Of a DNA stretch of 64,000 nt, positions 56,812 through 64,000 are shown piece after piece; positions within the stretch are counted from its first letter, which is position 1, and every line of letters starts with the position of its first letter. The DNA is taken from positions 4,611,001 through 4,675,000 of the forward strand of contig NZ_CP036281.1 in NCBI RefSeq assembly GCF_007750395.1. Reading direction: 5' to 3'. This DNA comes from Polystyrenella longa (GTDB lineage Bacteria; Planctomycetota; Planctomycetia; Planctomycetales; Planctomycetaceae). The position numbers and the translations under genes were made by a program. The notes beneath the pieces were generated by a model, which saw only the letters and a list, made by a program, of their open reading frames with translations, was not told the origin of the DNA and ran no database searches.

Positions 56812-56822
56812 ATTATAACAGG
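56812..56822 (-). promoter_or_regulatory. Extended -10 box before the small lipoprotein
   Basis: On the minus strand TGTTATAAT reads as an extended -10 (TGn plus TATAAT) about 60 bp upstream of the lipoprotein ATG. There is no good -35, which extended -10 promoters can lack. Confidence 0.35.
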
Positions 56823-57204
56823 GGGTGGGTCACCATCTCATGGGCGAAAATGGTTGTCCTGCGGATACGGTCCGATTTCAAAGCGGCGGAATCTTACCAA
56901 CTGATCTCATACGTGGATACCCCATTGTTGCCAGTGCCAACTGCACTCGAAAGACTTTAAAAAGGCCCTTAAATGGGCGTTTTGTAATTATTTCAACGTG
57001 GCCTTCCTTGGAAGTCGGGGGATCGGTGGCAGTCGATTGCCGCTCCCGATATGATCCGGGAAGAGACGAGGTATTCATGGACCTTCAGGTTCATTTATGT
57101 CGAATGGAATTCTCTCTAACTGATAAAAGTGACTGGTATTCACCGTAAATCTGAGGACTGCCCACATCGAGGCGGAAATCACTGAAAGGCGACGAAGAAC
57201 AACC
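56823..57204. other. Divergent region upstream of purQ
   Basis: About 380 bp without a credible gene. A small GCCC/GGGC hairpin with flanking A and T runs near 56963-56985 is too weak to call a terminator. It must hold the purQ promoter; no purine riboswitch was recognised. Confidence 0.35.
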
Positions 57205-58011
57205 ATGGCTGATCCCCGTGTCTGTGTACTAAGAGCTCCCGGGACCAATTGTGATCTCGAAACCGCGCATGCATTTGAACTGGCGGGCGGCACGGCTGAT
57301 CGTCACCATATTAATCAACTGCTGGCGAATCCCCATTTACTCGAAGAATATCAGGTGCTGTGTATCCCAGGCGGATTCAGTTATGGAGACGATATTGGCG
57401 CCGGAGTAATCTTCTCGCGACAACTCCGCAATCAACTCGGCGACGCCATTCACAAGTTCCTCGAAGGAGACAAACTCGTTCTAGGAATCTGTAACGGATT
57501 TCAGGTCCTGCTAAAATCGGGGATTCTGCCTGGCGGTTCCACCACTTGGCCCCCGGCGGAAGAGTCCGAGCCCGATGCGACCCTGACCTGGAACTTGAAC
57601 GGTCGTTATACCGCCCTCTGGACGCGCCTCAAGGTTGCCTCTTCCAACAACGTCTTTCTGCGAGACATCGATACGATCGAAATGCCCATCGCGCACGCTG
57701 AAGGACGACTGGTCGTTAGAGACGAATCTCTATTACAGCAATGGTCTGATCAACAGCAGATCGCGCTCCAATACACGGGTGAGGCGGATCAACCCGTTTC
57801 CCATGACGTGTTGGCGTACCCTCAAAATCCGAATGGATCGACCGCAAACATCGCTGGTCTGAGCGACCCGAGTGGCCGCGTCCTCGGATTGATGCCTCAT
57901 CCGGAACGATTCCTATTCGCCACCCAGCACCCTCAATGGACGCGATTGCGACTCGAAGGTGAAGGCGCAGGAATGAAGCTCTTCCACAACGCGATTAGCT
58001 ACTTTGCATAG
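57205..58011 (+). CDS. purQ: Phosphoribosylformylglycinamidine synthase glutaminase subunit
   Basis: 268 residues. PRVCVLRAPGTNCDLETAHAFELAGG is the PurQ start. Class I amidotransferase residues are all present: nucleophile Cys in GICNGFQVL and the His/Glu pair in GLMPHPERFLF. CIPGGFSYGDDIGAGVIF is a further PurQ mark. It supplies ammonia to PurL in the fourth step of purine synthesis. PurS and PurL are not next to it here. It is about 40 residues longer than Bacillus PurQ, mainly through the segment after GGSTTWPP. Its 3' end, including the stop, is part of a tandem repeat. Confidence 0.94.
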   Translation: MADPRVCVLRAPGTNCDLETAHAFELAGGTADRHHINQLLANPHLLEEYQVLCIPGGFSYGDDIGAGVIFSRQLRNQLGDAIHKFLEGDKLVLGICNGFQVLLKSGILPGGSTTWPPAEESEPDATLTWNLNGRYTALWTRLKVASSNNVFLRDIDTIEMPIAHAEGRLVVRDESLLQQWSDQQQIALQYTGEADQPVSHDVLAYPQNPNGSTANIAGLSDPSGRVLGLMPHPERFLFATQHPQWTRLRLEGEGAGMKLFHNAISYFA

Positions 58012-58050
58012 ACAGGGACCTTGCATAGACAGCGACTTTGCATAGACGCA
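58004..58050 (+). repeat. 17-bp tandem repeat over the purQ stop
   Basis: Two full 17-mers (TTGCATAGACAGGGACC and TTGCATAGACAGCGACT) and a partial third (TTGCATAGACG) follow directly. The first contains the purQ stop codon, so the gene's last two codons and stop are copied in its trailer. Confidence 0.85.
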
Positions 58051-58086
58051 CAGAAGACATTGTCGGCTGGTTTTTCAAATACAAAA

Positions 58087-58119
58087 AAACCGAACTGTGA
58101 TAACTCCACAGTTCGGTTT
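58087..58119 (-). terminator. Intrinsic terminator between spoVG and purQ
   Basis: AAACCGAACTGTG pairs perfectly with CACAGTTCGGTTT over a 7-nt loop. On the minus strand it runs into TTTTTTT, so it ends the ispE-spoVG unit; on the plus strand it may also help end purQ, though without a long T-tract. Confidence 0.88.
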
Positions 58120-58158
58120 CAAAGGACTCTGAAAACTTCAAAAAGATCAGAGAAACAA

Positions 58159-58806
58159 TTAGACGAGGCCGTTGCCGAAGCCTTCTTCGGATTGTTCGTG
58201 ACGCTCCGCCGTAACCGAGTATGATTTCTGTTCGGAGGAGTTAATGTGGCTGTGGGTAGCCCCTGGTGACTGCGGCGGATCGATCCGATGTGTGCGTTCT
58301 TCTCGTTGAATGACGGTCGATCCATTCGAAGATGACTGATGCGAAGTAGACGGCGTCTGCCGGGAATCGCCAGCCAAGGTCGCAAAGTTTTCCTCATCAA
58401 AATCGTCGTAGGTGCAGATGTAGTTAGGTTCCTGTGATCGAATCTTCTCGCTCTCGAAGTTTTCAACCACGACGGATTGAATCAGCTCCCGACAAGATGA
58501 ATTTATCGGGTGAGCGATATCGGCATATAGCTTTGCTCGACCGTCGGAATCTTTGGTGGCACGCCCCTCATCCAAGTGCACGCCACACTGATTACAGAAC
58601 TGCGCCCGCAGGTGATTCTTCGAATAGCATTTGGGGCAGCGATCGGTCAACTTGCGACTGGGCATCGCAACGAAAGGGCCTTTGGCGCCCTGAATAATTT
58701 TCAAATCCCTAATGACAAACATGCCATCTAACGTGATCGAACAGAATGCCTGTAAGCGATCGTGGGGATCATCCATTAGCTTGATACGTACTTCGGTAAT
58801 ATCCAT
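58159..58806 (-). CDS. spoVG: SpoVG-family protein with an inserted zinc ribbon
   Basis: 215 residues. MDITEVRIKLM, FCSITLDGMFVIRDLKIIQG and GPFVAMPSRK are the SpoVG strands, and YADIAHPINSSCRELIQ is its C-terminal helix. Between them lies an added zinc ribbon with C57, C60, C71 and C74 (CPKC, CNQC). A Ser/His/Gln-rich tail of about 90 residues follows. SpoVG is a site-specific nucleic-acid-binding regulator in firmicutes and others. Here the ribbon replaces the short loop between strand and helix. Its start overlaps the ispE stop by 38 bp, an ispE/spoVG neighbourhood also known from Bacillus. It ends at its own terminator. Confidence 0.9.
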   Translation of the reverse strand: MDITEVRIKLMDDPHDRLQAFCSITLDGMFVIRDLKIIQGAKGPFVAMPSRKLTDRCPKCYSKNHLRAQFCNQCGVHLDEGRATKDSDGRAKLYADIAHPINSSCRELIQSVVVENFESEKIRSQEPNYICTYDDFDEENFATLAGDSRQTPSTSHQSSSNGSTVIQREERTHRIDPPQSPGATHSHINSSEQKSYSVTAERHEQSEEGFGNGLV

Positions 58807-59755
58807 GGTGCATCCTATTGTGGTGAAGTGTAGTCACACAAACACGTGAGAATGGTGCCGTGCGCAATAGAGAGGAAATGGAAGTCGCCTGCCGAAAGGA
58901 TTGGCATATGCCGAAGCAGCAGGAGCCGCTGCCCGTCATGAGAGTGCCCGGTAATGCAAACTTCTGAAACAAAGAAATGAGTTGTTTGAGTTGTGCGTTT
59001 AACTGCTCAGCAGGAATCTGCAAAGCGTTAAACAATAGACGTGCTACTGAATTTGTCTTCCCGGAGGACATAGCCTCTAAGAGAGGCTCAACCGAACGGC
59101 AAGCCTTCTGAGAAGAGAGTTCGCTCCATTTTTTAAATACGGTTGGAGTCGAAAGACCACTTCCCGGTTGGGCGAGAATCACCGGAAAGTTGCCTCGGAT
59201 GGTAACAGGAGTAATGATTTCACCCCGACCACGGCACACAGCTGCCGTCGAAGAATCGATAAAGAAGGGAACATCCGACCCGAGCTGTGCCGCCAGCTGC
59301 GACAGTTCCGCAGTCGAATAATTCAGTCCCCAAAGTTGGTTCAATGCGACCAATGTCGCCGCAGCATCGCTGGACCCACCGCCCAAGCCCGCTTGAACTG
59401 GAATTCGTTTTACTAATTCGATATGGGCGCCTTGGGTGACTCCGGTAGTCTGTTGCAGTAATCGAGCTGCTTTGACGATGAGATTGGACTCGTCCACAGG
59501 AATGGGGGGTGGACTTGAGACGTCTGACTGAAAGAATGGAGAGGAATACCGGCAATCCAACTGAATGGAGGACTCGTCGACGTTCGCATCCGTATTTATC
59601 GTGCGAAACTGCAATGTATCGTGCAAGTCGAGCTTCACCATGACCGTTTCGAGATCATGAAATCCGTCATCCCTTCTGCCTAAAACTTCCAAATGCAAGT
59701 TTAGTTTGGCAGGGGCCCGTGCGAGAATAGACTGTCCATCTGGCCAATGGCACAT
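58769..59755 (-). CDS. ispE: 4-diphosphocytidyl-2-C-methyl-D-erythritol kinase
   Basis: 328 residues from the ATG at 59755, preceded by AGGA; a longer frame is open to 59854 but codes poor sequence. ARAPAKLNLHLEVLGRRDDGFHDLETVM is the conserved start. The GHMP kinase ATP loop is PVQAGLGGGSSDAAATL, and the third motif is TGSGSCCFGI. It phosphorylates CDP-methylerythritol in the MEP isoprenoid pathway. It lies directly upstream of and overlaps spoVG. Confidence 0.94.
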   Translation of the reverse strand: MCHWPDGQSILARAPAKLNLHLEVLGRRDDGFHDLETVMVKLDLHDTLQFRTINTDANVDESSIQLDCRYSSPFFQSDVSSPPPIPVDESNLIVKAARLLQQTTGVTQGAHIELVKRIPVQAGLGGGSSDAAATLVALNQLWGLNYSTAELSQLAAQLGSDVPFFIDSSTAAVCRGRGEIITPVTIRGNFPVILAQPGSGLSTPTVFKKWSELSSQKACRSVEPLLEAMSSGKTNSVARLLFNALQIPAEQLNAQLKQLISLFQKFALPGTLMTGSGSCCFGICQSFRQATSISSLLRTAPFSRVCVTTLHHNRMHHGYYRSTYQANG

Positions 59756-60205
59756 GGGGTCACTTCCTGTGAACCACCAGGCGGCTGTAATACCGGGTGA
59801 AATGAATTGATAAAGATGTGGAGGAGTTAACCGAGCGTCTTGAATTGAATGCAATTCGCTCGGGTTTAACTATTTCGACCATCGATGTGGCAGGGCAGCA
59901 ATAAAAATGAGACGTGTCCGTCCATTTGAGGTGAATGCCCCGTATGGTCATGGTTCATCTTGAAGCTACTCGAAAAATCTCAGTCCGTCAAGGAGTTATT
60001 CTCTCAGTTTGCCCTTGAAATTAGCCTTAAAATCCTCAAACAACTCTGCTTTCGCAAACGTACTAATAGACATGTCAAAACAGCTAAGTCAAGTAGATCA
60101 AAGAAGTGGAACTGATTCCATTTTCATATCATGAGACACATTCTCAATTTGAGGGAATTTATTGAGTCTGCACCATTTCAAATGTTTTCAGGAGGTTTTC
60201 TGAAC
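59756..60205. other. Divergent region, ispE / HtrA protease
   Basis: 450 bp with no credible gene. CTCAATTTGAG at 60143-60153 is an 11-base palindrome about 55 bp before the protease start, possibly an operator. No clear heat-shock element (CIRCE) is visible. Confidence 0.4.
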
Positions 60206-61708
60206 ATGAAACGATATTCAACAATAAAGAAATTCAGCGTGGCACTGGCATTGGGAACGTCCCTCCTGGTAGGAGGCGCCTATGTCATGGCCCAGCGCGA
60301 GGCGGAACCTAAACCCGCTGCGATTGCCACCGTAAAAGAGCTTTCATCTGTATTCCGAGACGTCTCCCAGAACGTCATTCCGAGTATCGTTTCGATTCGA
60401 ACGGAATCAACTCGGCAATTAACCCAACAAAAAATGCCCTTTAATCAAGACGACGTCCCCTTCTTCTTCCGCAACAACCCGGAGTTCAAAAAGTTCTTCG
60501 AGAACCAGAAATCTCCACGTGAACAACGTCAACGCGGTCAGGGTTCCGGCTTCATTATCTCGGATTCCGGACTGGTTATCACCAACAGCCACGTCGTTAA
60601 GGATGCAGACGAAATTGTCGCGTACTTAAACGATGGCCGGGAAATCGAAGCGACTGTCGTGGGAATGGACCCACGTAGCGACGTCGCCGTACTGCAACTG
60701 GCCGAAACTGACAGCCTGATCCCCGCCAAATTGGGGAACAGCGACGAGGTTCAAGTTGGTGACTGGGTACTGGCGATGGGAAGTCCCTTTGGTCTGGAAA
60801 TGACTGTCACTGCCGGAATCATCAGTGCCAAAGGGCGTGGCCCCGGAATTAACGACCGGGAAGACTACCTGCAAACGGATGCAGCCATCAATCCGGGTAA
60901 CAGTGGTGGCCCACTGCTGAACATCAACGGCGAAGTGATCGGCATTAACACGGCGATCTCATCCCGCAGTGGTGGGTACGATGGAATCGGGTTCACCATT
61001 CCGATCAACATGGCGAACTTCTCGATCGATCAGATCGTTGAAAACGGGTCAGTCAAACGAGCATTCCTGGGTGTTGGTATTCAAGAGATGGATCGAAATA
61101 TCCGCAACAGTCTGGGAATTGATGCGAACTACGGAGTCCTGATCTCCAACGTTCAAGCAAAATCTCCGGCGGAAGAATCGGGAATTGTGGCTGGCGATGT
61201 CATTCTCGAATTCAACGGTCAGAAAGTCGATACCCCTCGAAAACTTCAGGGCATCGTCGAAGTTCTTCGTCCAGAAAAAGCCTACTCGATGGTCGTACTT
61301 CGGGACGGTGAGCAGAAATCACTGGAAGTCACTTTGAGTGAAATGCCGGATAGCTTCACAAAGGCATCGTTCGATCCTGACGAAGAGGAACAGGAAGAAG
61401 CCGCCGAAGAAGTTGAACAAGAGGAACTGGCAGGACTCGGAGTTGAAGTTCAGGAACTGAATGCCGAAATCGCAAACCAACTGGGTCTGAAAATGACCAG
61501 CGGTGTTGTGATTACCTCTGTCGACGATGAAGGCCCTGCTGCCGAAGTCGGTTTAACACCCGGTCTCGTGATTGCTCAAGTCGGTTCGACGAAAGTGAAT
61601 TCCGTAGACGAATTAAAAGCGGCACTCGAAGAAGCATCACTTGAAAAAGGAGTTCTTCTCCTGGTGAAAAGCCGTAACGGTGCTCGATTTGTTGCTATCA
61701 AAAAGTAA
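60206..61708 (+). CDS. degP: DegP/HtrA-type periplasmic serine protease with two PDZ domains
   Basis: 500 residues from the ATG at 60206, chosen for AGGAGG 10 nt upstream. Signal peptide MKRYSTIKKFSVALALGTSLLV, cut near AYVMAQ. The trypsin-like domain has the full triad: His in TNSHVVKDADEI, Asp in PRSDVAVLQ and Ser in NPGNSGGPLLN. Two PDZ domains follow (AFLGVGIQEMDRNI..., and AGLGVEVQELNAEIANQLGL...), split by an acidic linker DPDEEEQEEAAEE. It degrades or refolds damaged envelope proteins. It has its own terminator. Confidence 0.95.
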   Translation: MKRYSTIKKFSVALALGTSLLVGGAYVMAQREAEPKPAAIATVKELSSVFRDVSQNVIPSIVSIRTESTRQLTQQKMPFNQDDVPFFFRNNPEFKKFFENQKSPREQRQRGQGSGFIISDSGLVITNSHVVKDADEIVAYLNDGREIEATVVGMDPRSDVAVLQLAETDSLIPAKLGNSDEVQVGDWVLAMGSPFGLEMTVTAGIISAKGRGPGINDREDYLQTDAAINPGNSGGPLLNINGEVIGINTAISSRSGGYDGIGFTIPINMANFSIDQIVENGSVKRAFLGVGIQEMDRNIRNSLGIDANYGVLISNVQAKSPAEESGIVAGDVILEFNGQKVDTPRKLQGIVEVLRPEKAYSMVVLRDGEQKSLEVTLSEMPDSFTKASFDPDEEEQEEAAEEVEQEELAGLGVEVQELNAEIANQLGLKMTSGVVITSVDDEGPAAEVGLTPGLVIAQVGSTKVNSVDELKAALEEASLEKGVLLLVKSRNGARFVAIKK

Positions 61709-61782
61709 GAGGTTCCAACCAGCGACTCCTTGGTTTGCTGGAAGGTTTCTGCTAATGGAATAAGGCAGACTTCTCACTTCGA

Positions 61783-61817
61783 AGCCTTGTCCGCGTAAGC
61801 GGGCAGGGCTTTTTTTG
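61783..61817 (+). terminator. Intrinsic terminator after the HtrA gene
   Basis: AGCCTTGTCCGC pairs with GCGGGCAGGGCT (two G-U) over GTAA and runs into seven T, 75 bp past the stop. Confidence 0.9.
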
Positions 61818-61917
61818 GTAGTTCTGTTTTCCTTGTGGTAACATAGCTACAGGAAAGGGCCAGCTCTTATTCGATTGAATTGTTTATCAACACATTTAAT
61901 TTGAAAAGGCAAGAAAC

Positions 61918-62304
61918 ATGGTGTCCCCCGTACGCGCTTTTGTAATTGCTGTCATTGTCTTAGCGGCAGGGCTATTAATCTACGTTATGACTCGACCGAC
62001 AAAACGCCCCTTAATGGATTGTTATCCCTTATTACGAACTGATCAAAAATTTAATATACAGGATAAACTCAACCATCTTATGACATTTGTCCAAGGCGAT
62101 TCGGTGAACAAAGCGATACGAAGTGCTACCACGCTGGGAGGAATGGGAATTCATGGAGCGCCAGTACTCGATGAATTAAAAGCATTGTCAAACCATCCCG
62201 ATGAAGAAGTTCAAGCGGCAATTCAGCTAGCCATAGAGAAAATTGAAACCGCGATTAAGGCAAACCGCCAACCAGTGAAGGCCCCCCGACCGGAAACGGA
62301 TTAG
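61918..62304 (+). CDS. Membrane-anchored HEAT-like protein, tandem copy 1
   Basis: 128 residues. One N-terminal helix (AFVIAVIVLAAGLLIYVM) anchors a domain LNHLMTFVQGDSVNKAIRSATTLGGMGIHGAPVLDELKAL, which looks like two HEAT repeats (Arg/Lys-rich helices, Gly-Gly-Met-Gly turn). HEAT units bind partners, here outside or inside the inner membrane. AAAAGG lies before the ATG. It has a near-identical stretch in the next gene, so the two arose by duplication. Function unknown. Confidence 0.72.
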   Translation: MVSPVRAFVIAVIVLAAGLLIYVMTRPTKRPLMDCYPLLRTDQKFNIQDKLNHLMTFVQGDSVNKAIRSATTLGGMGIHGAPVLDELKALSNHPDEEVQAAIQLAIEKIETAIKANRQPVKAPRPETD

Positions 62305-62723
62305 TCCCCTGTTCCACTTGATTATTTGAAAGCCGCACCTCTATGAAACGATTCCAGGAATTCATTGGATCGAGTCTCGTCACCATCACGATTGTGCCGC
62401 TGTTAATGGTAGGGATCTCAGCATCCATAGCTGTAATAGAATGGGCCATGCAACCGCAACATAGGCCAATGATTTGTCCAATCCCTGATTCTGATATCAG
62501 AATTTTCGACACTGAAGAATGGAGGCTGAAGAAGCGGATCCATCTCATGGCGCTCGTCAAAGGCGAATCGGTGAATAAAGCGAGACGAAGTGCTACCACG
62601 CTGGGAGGAATGGGGATTGATGCCGCGCCGGTACTCGACGAATTGAAAGCACTACCAGACCATCCTGATGAAGAAGTCCAAGCGGCAATTCTGATAGCCA
62701 TCGGCAAAATCGAAACTGCGATT
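62095..62723 (+). repeat. 162-bp direct duplication in two paralogues
   Basis: 62095-62256 and 62562-62723 have equal length and align without gaps at high identity by eye, including silent differences. Each codes the same HEAT-like segment in the two neighbouring genes. Confidence 0.85.
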
Positions 62724-62786
62724 CATGCTGAGCTACGAAGTGGCTCCGGGCTTGATACTCGTAAGTCAGCCGTGCAAGTCGACTGA
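62343..62786 (+). CDS. Membrane-anchored HEAT-like protein, tandem copy 2
   Basis: 147 residues. The N-terminal helix VTITIVPLLMVGISASIAVIEW differs from copy 1, whereas VKGESVNKARRSATTLGGMGIDAAPVLDELKAL and PDEEVQAAIL match it almost residue for residue. So the domain was duplicated, and the anchors diverged or were replaced. The C-terminus is longer (ELRSGSGLDTRKSA). It converges with the LolA-like gene, whose stop is 13 bp away. Confidence 0.72.
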   Translation: MKRFQEFIGSSLVTITIVPLLMVGISASIAVIEWAMQPQHRPMICPIPDSDIRIFDTEEWRLKKRIHLMALVKGESVNKARRSATTLGGMGIDAAPVLDELKALPDHPDEEVQAAILIAIGKIETAIHAELRSGSGLDTRKSAVQVD

Positions 62787-62798
62787 GCTCAGAACTGC

Positions 62799-63728
62799 TT
62801 AACGATGTGGGAGCGAAACCGGAATGACGGGGGTGCGGCCGATGTCGACGACAGTGTCGGATATGCGAGGAATATCCCATTGACCGGTGTCCGTTTTTGC
62901 CGAGACGGGATTGATTTCGATGGTCGGGAAATCAAGCTTGAAGGCCATTTCCGTTTGTGGCCAATCCAATTGAATATGATGCGGCATCACGACTTGTTGT
63001 GGACCGACAGCCCGGTAGTTTTCCATTGTGGCACTGGCAATGAGTTCCCGCTGGGGACCGTACATTTCGTGGCGATTCACCAAGCCAGTTTGTGCGTTGA
63101 CGATAATACGGCGATAAACCGTTCGCCCCTGAGGATCTGATGTAGAGCTAACCAGGTTGATCGTGGCATCTTCCGGTTTGTAAGTCATCTGGAATCCTGA
63201 CTCGTCAAACGGAACGACTCCCATAATTTCCATCAACCAATCGGGATTGAAGGGAATCGGCAGGTTCTGTTGAGCTGTCGCCAAATTCTGATGAGAGGCG
63301 GTTAAAATTGGTCTCTCTGGTCCTTCATTAGCCCAGAACCAGAATCGCTCGTTGTTGGAGCCTAAGTCCAATTGTCTTCCTATTACTGGGGTCGAGACAA
63401 CCATACGGAATCGTTTCGGAGATTCACAGGCCACAATCGCTTTCAGTTTGACCGGCACGCCACGGGCACTGATGCGGCAACTGACCGAGCGCCAGCCGTT
63501 CACATGTTGGGAGGTCCTGTTGATATGCGAAAAGACTTCTGACTTGGACGAGTTGAAGGTGAAGACGGGTGGCGAGGAATTAAAATTGCCAAACACCATC
63601 TTGCCGCGAGTGGCGCAACCGGCAAGGGGGGCGATGATCACCAGGAGCAGAATTAAGAGCGAACATAACCACCACCGGTGACTTGAAACCGGGCGAGTCG
63701 CAGTAGGGCTGTAGGTGGCTAGATTCAC
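62799..63728 (-). CDS. LolA-like outer-membrane or envelope lipoprotein
   Basis: 309 residues from a GTG at 63728 (GGAAG about 7 nt before). Signal with lipobox PLAGC, Cys38, after WWLCSLLILLLVIIA. The mature part alternates strands of a LolA/LppX-like half-barrel: WRSVSCRISARGVPVKLKAIVAC, RFRMVVSTPVIGRQLDLGSNNERFWFW, RTVYRRIIVNAQTGLVNRHEMYG and VVMPHHIQLDWPQ. The pattern of substrate history (NERFWFW, GLVNRHE) recalls DUF4292/LolA-like proteins that carry lipids or lipoproteins. It lies 40 bp downstream of palindromic element copy 3. Confidence 0.72.
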   Translation of the reverse strand: MNLATYSPTATRPVSSHRWWLCSLLILLLVIIAPLAGCATRGKMVFGNFNSSPPVFTFNSSKSEVFSHINRTSQHVNGWRSVSCRISARGVPVKLKAIVACESPKRFRMVVSTPVIGRQLDLGSNNERFWFWANEGPERPILTASHQNLATAQQNLPIPFNPDWLMEIMGVVPFDESGFQMTYKPEDATINLVSSTSDPQGRTVYRRIIVNAQTGLVNRHEMYGPQRELIASATMENYRAVGPQQVVMPHHIQLDWPQTEMAFKLDFPTIEINPVSAKTDTGQWDIPRISDTVVDIGRTPVIPVSLPHR

Positions 63729-63768
63729 CGGGACGCTTCCATTCGTCTTACGTGAGAATTCAATTCAA

Positions 63769-63863
63769 ATTAGAAGTCGTCTTAAAACCCTCTGATGGGT
63801 CTCTTCGGTTTTGTATAGCAGGCTTGAGGATAGCCACAACCGGGTTTCAGGATGATTTCTAAC
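63769..63863 (-). repeat. Palindromic intergenic element, copy 3
   Basis: ATTAGAAGTCGTCTTAAAACCC at its left end (63769-63790; 22 bases, given here by position with core TTAGAAGTCGTCTTAAAA) is inverted at 63842-63863 with 17 of 22 bases matching. The minus strand could form a long stem with inner hairpins GGCT/AGCC and CGGTT/AACCG. It shares ACCCATCAGA with copies 1 and 2 and lies between two minus-strand genes. Confidence 0.72.
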
Positions 63864-63943
63864 AACAACATCGGCTTCTTGAAGTTTTACTTCTACTTAT
63901 CTTTGTCTCTTGTTAAATTCTTACTGATCGTCTGAGCAAAAGT

Positions 63944-64000
63944 TCAGGCAGCCGCTAGGGATGCTCTCAGTTGATCCTGCATCAGTCTAACTTCTTCCTC
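63944..64000 (-). CDS. C-terminal end of a gene cut by the right edge
   Basis: The last 57 bases on the minus strand read EEEVRLMQDQLRASLAAA and then TGA. The sequence is helical and coiled-coil-like and has no stop in this frame. It is too short to name a family. It lies upstream of the LolA-like gene on the same strand, with palindromic element copy 3 between them. Confidence 0.4.
   Translation of the reverse strand, partial: EEEVRLMQDQLRASLAAA

Noticed and set aside
56963-56985. Weak GCCC/GGGC hairpin with A and T runs upstream of purQ
   Set aside because: A 4-bp core stem is too weak to call a terminator or riboswitch.

Overview
The window looks like chromosome of a planctomycete, probably of the Planctomycetaceae (Gimesia, Rubinisphaera or a similar genus; I cannot fix the genus). 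The evidence is a DUF1559 H-X9-DG pseudopilin, several Tat-exported sugar-metabolism proteins (Gfo/Idh/MocA oxidoreductase, TIM-barrel isomerase, phosphotriesterase-like protein), two pseudopilin gene trains, an ispE-spoVG pair, roughly 50% GC, and weak or absent Shine-Dalgarno sequences at many genes. I see no insertion sequence, prophage or CRISPR array.

Layout. 1-9093 (minus strand) is a type II secretion-like operon in the order gspE-F-G-H-I-J-K followed by a pilM/gspL-like gene cut by the left edge. 9830-16707 (mostly plus) carries housekeeping and envelope genes: an LPG-synthase-type flippase, a PLP decarboxylase, a Gly-rich lipoprotein (minus), a TIM-barrel isomerase, a Nudix hydrolase, an LptF/LptG permease and rpsT. 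16994-36933 (minus) is a second, larger pilus/pseudopilus locus: a PilB/GspE ATPase, PilT, a second PilB/GspE, PilC/GspF, two GspG-like, one GspH-like, one GspI/PilV-like and one GspJ-like pseudopilin, a giant 1638-residue GspK-like protein and a DUF1559 pseudopilin. A tRNA-Ala(CGC) follows. 37807-43039 holds an acyl-carrier-protein/FGE-sulfatase fusion, a secreted beta-propeller, a Tat TIM-barrel protein and a Gfo/Idh/MocA oxidoreductase. 43528-46301 has two nucleotide-sugar SDR enzymes, one with a CapD-type membrane domain. 46298-52497 (minus) has, read leftward, a coiled-coil protein, a membrane VWA protein with a TonB-like SxxxH helix, a TPR protein, ExbB, ExbD and ArgE. The rest is mixed: a CtBP-like dehydrogenase, an S4 protein, the phosphotriesterase-like protein, small envelope proteins, purQ, spoVG with a zinc ribbon, ispE, an HtrA protease, tandem HEAT-like paralogues and a LolA-like lipoprotein.

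How the parts fit. The two pilus loci encode complete, parallel sets of pseudopilins (G to K) with their own ATPase and platform protein, but no secretin or prepilin peptidase is visible here. Locus 1 pseudopilins carry Ser/Asp/Glu-rich tails. Locus 2 pseudopilins share Asp-rich EF-hand-like loops, and that locus has a retraction-type ATPase and an outsized GspK. The ExbB/ExbD pair next to a TonB-helix VWA protein and a TPR protein suggests a proton-motive-force-driven envelope device with a VWA domain in place of the TonB C-terminus.

Three related, roughly 95-bp imperfect palindromes (40183-40278, 47449-47541, 63769-63863) lie between co-directional minus-strand genes, just upstream of a start codon each time, and share an ACCCATCAGA core. 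They are the clearest non-coding signal in the window. All functional calls come from reading the sequence; no database search was run.
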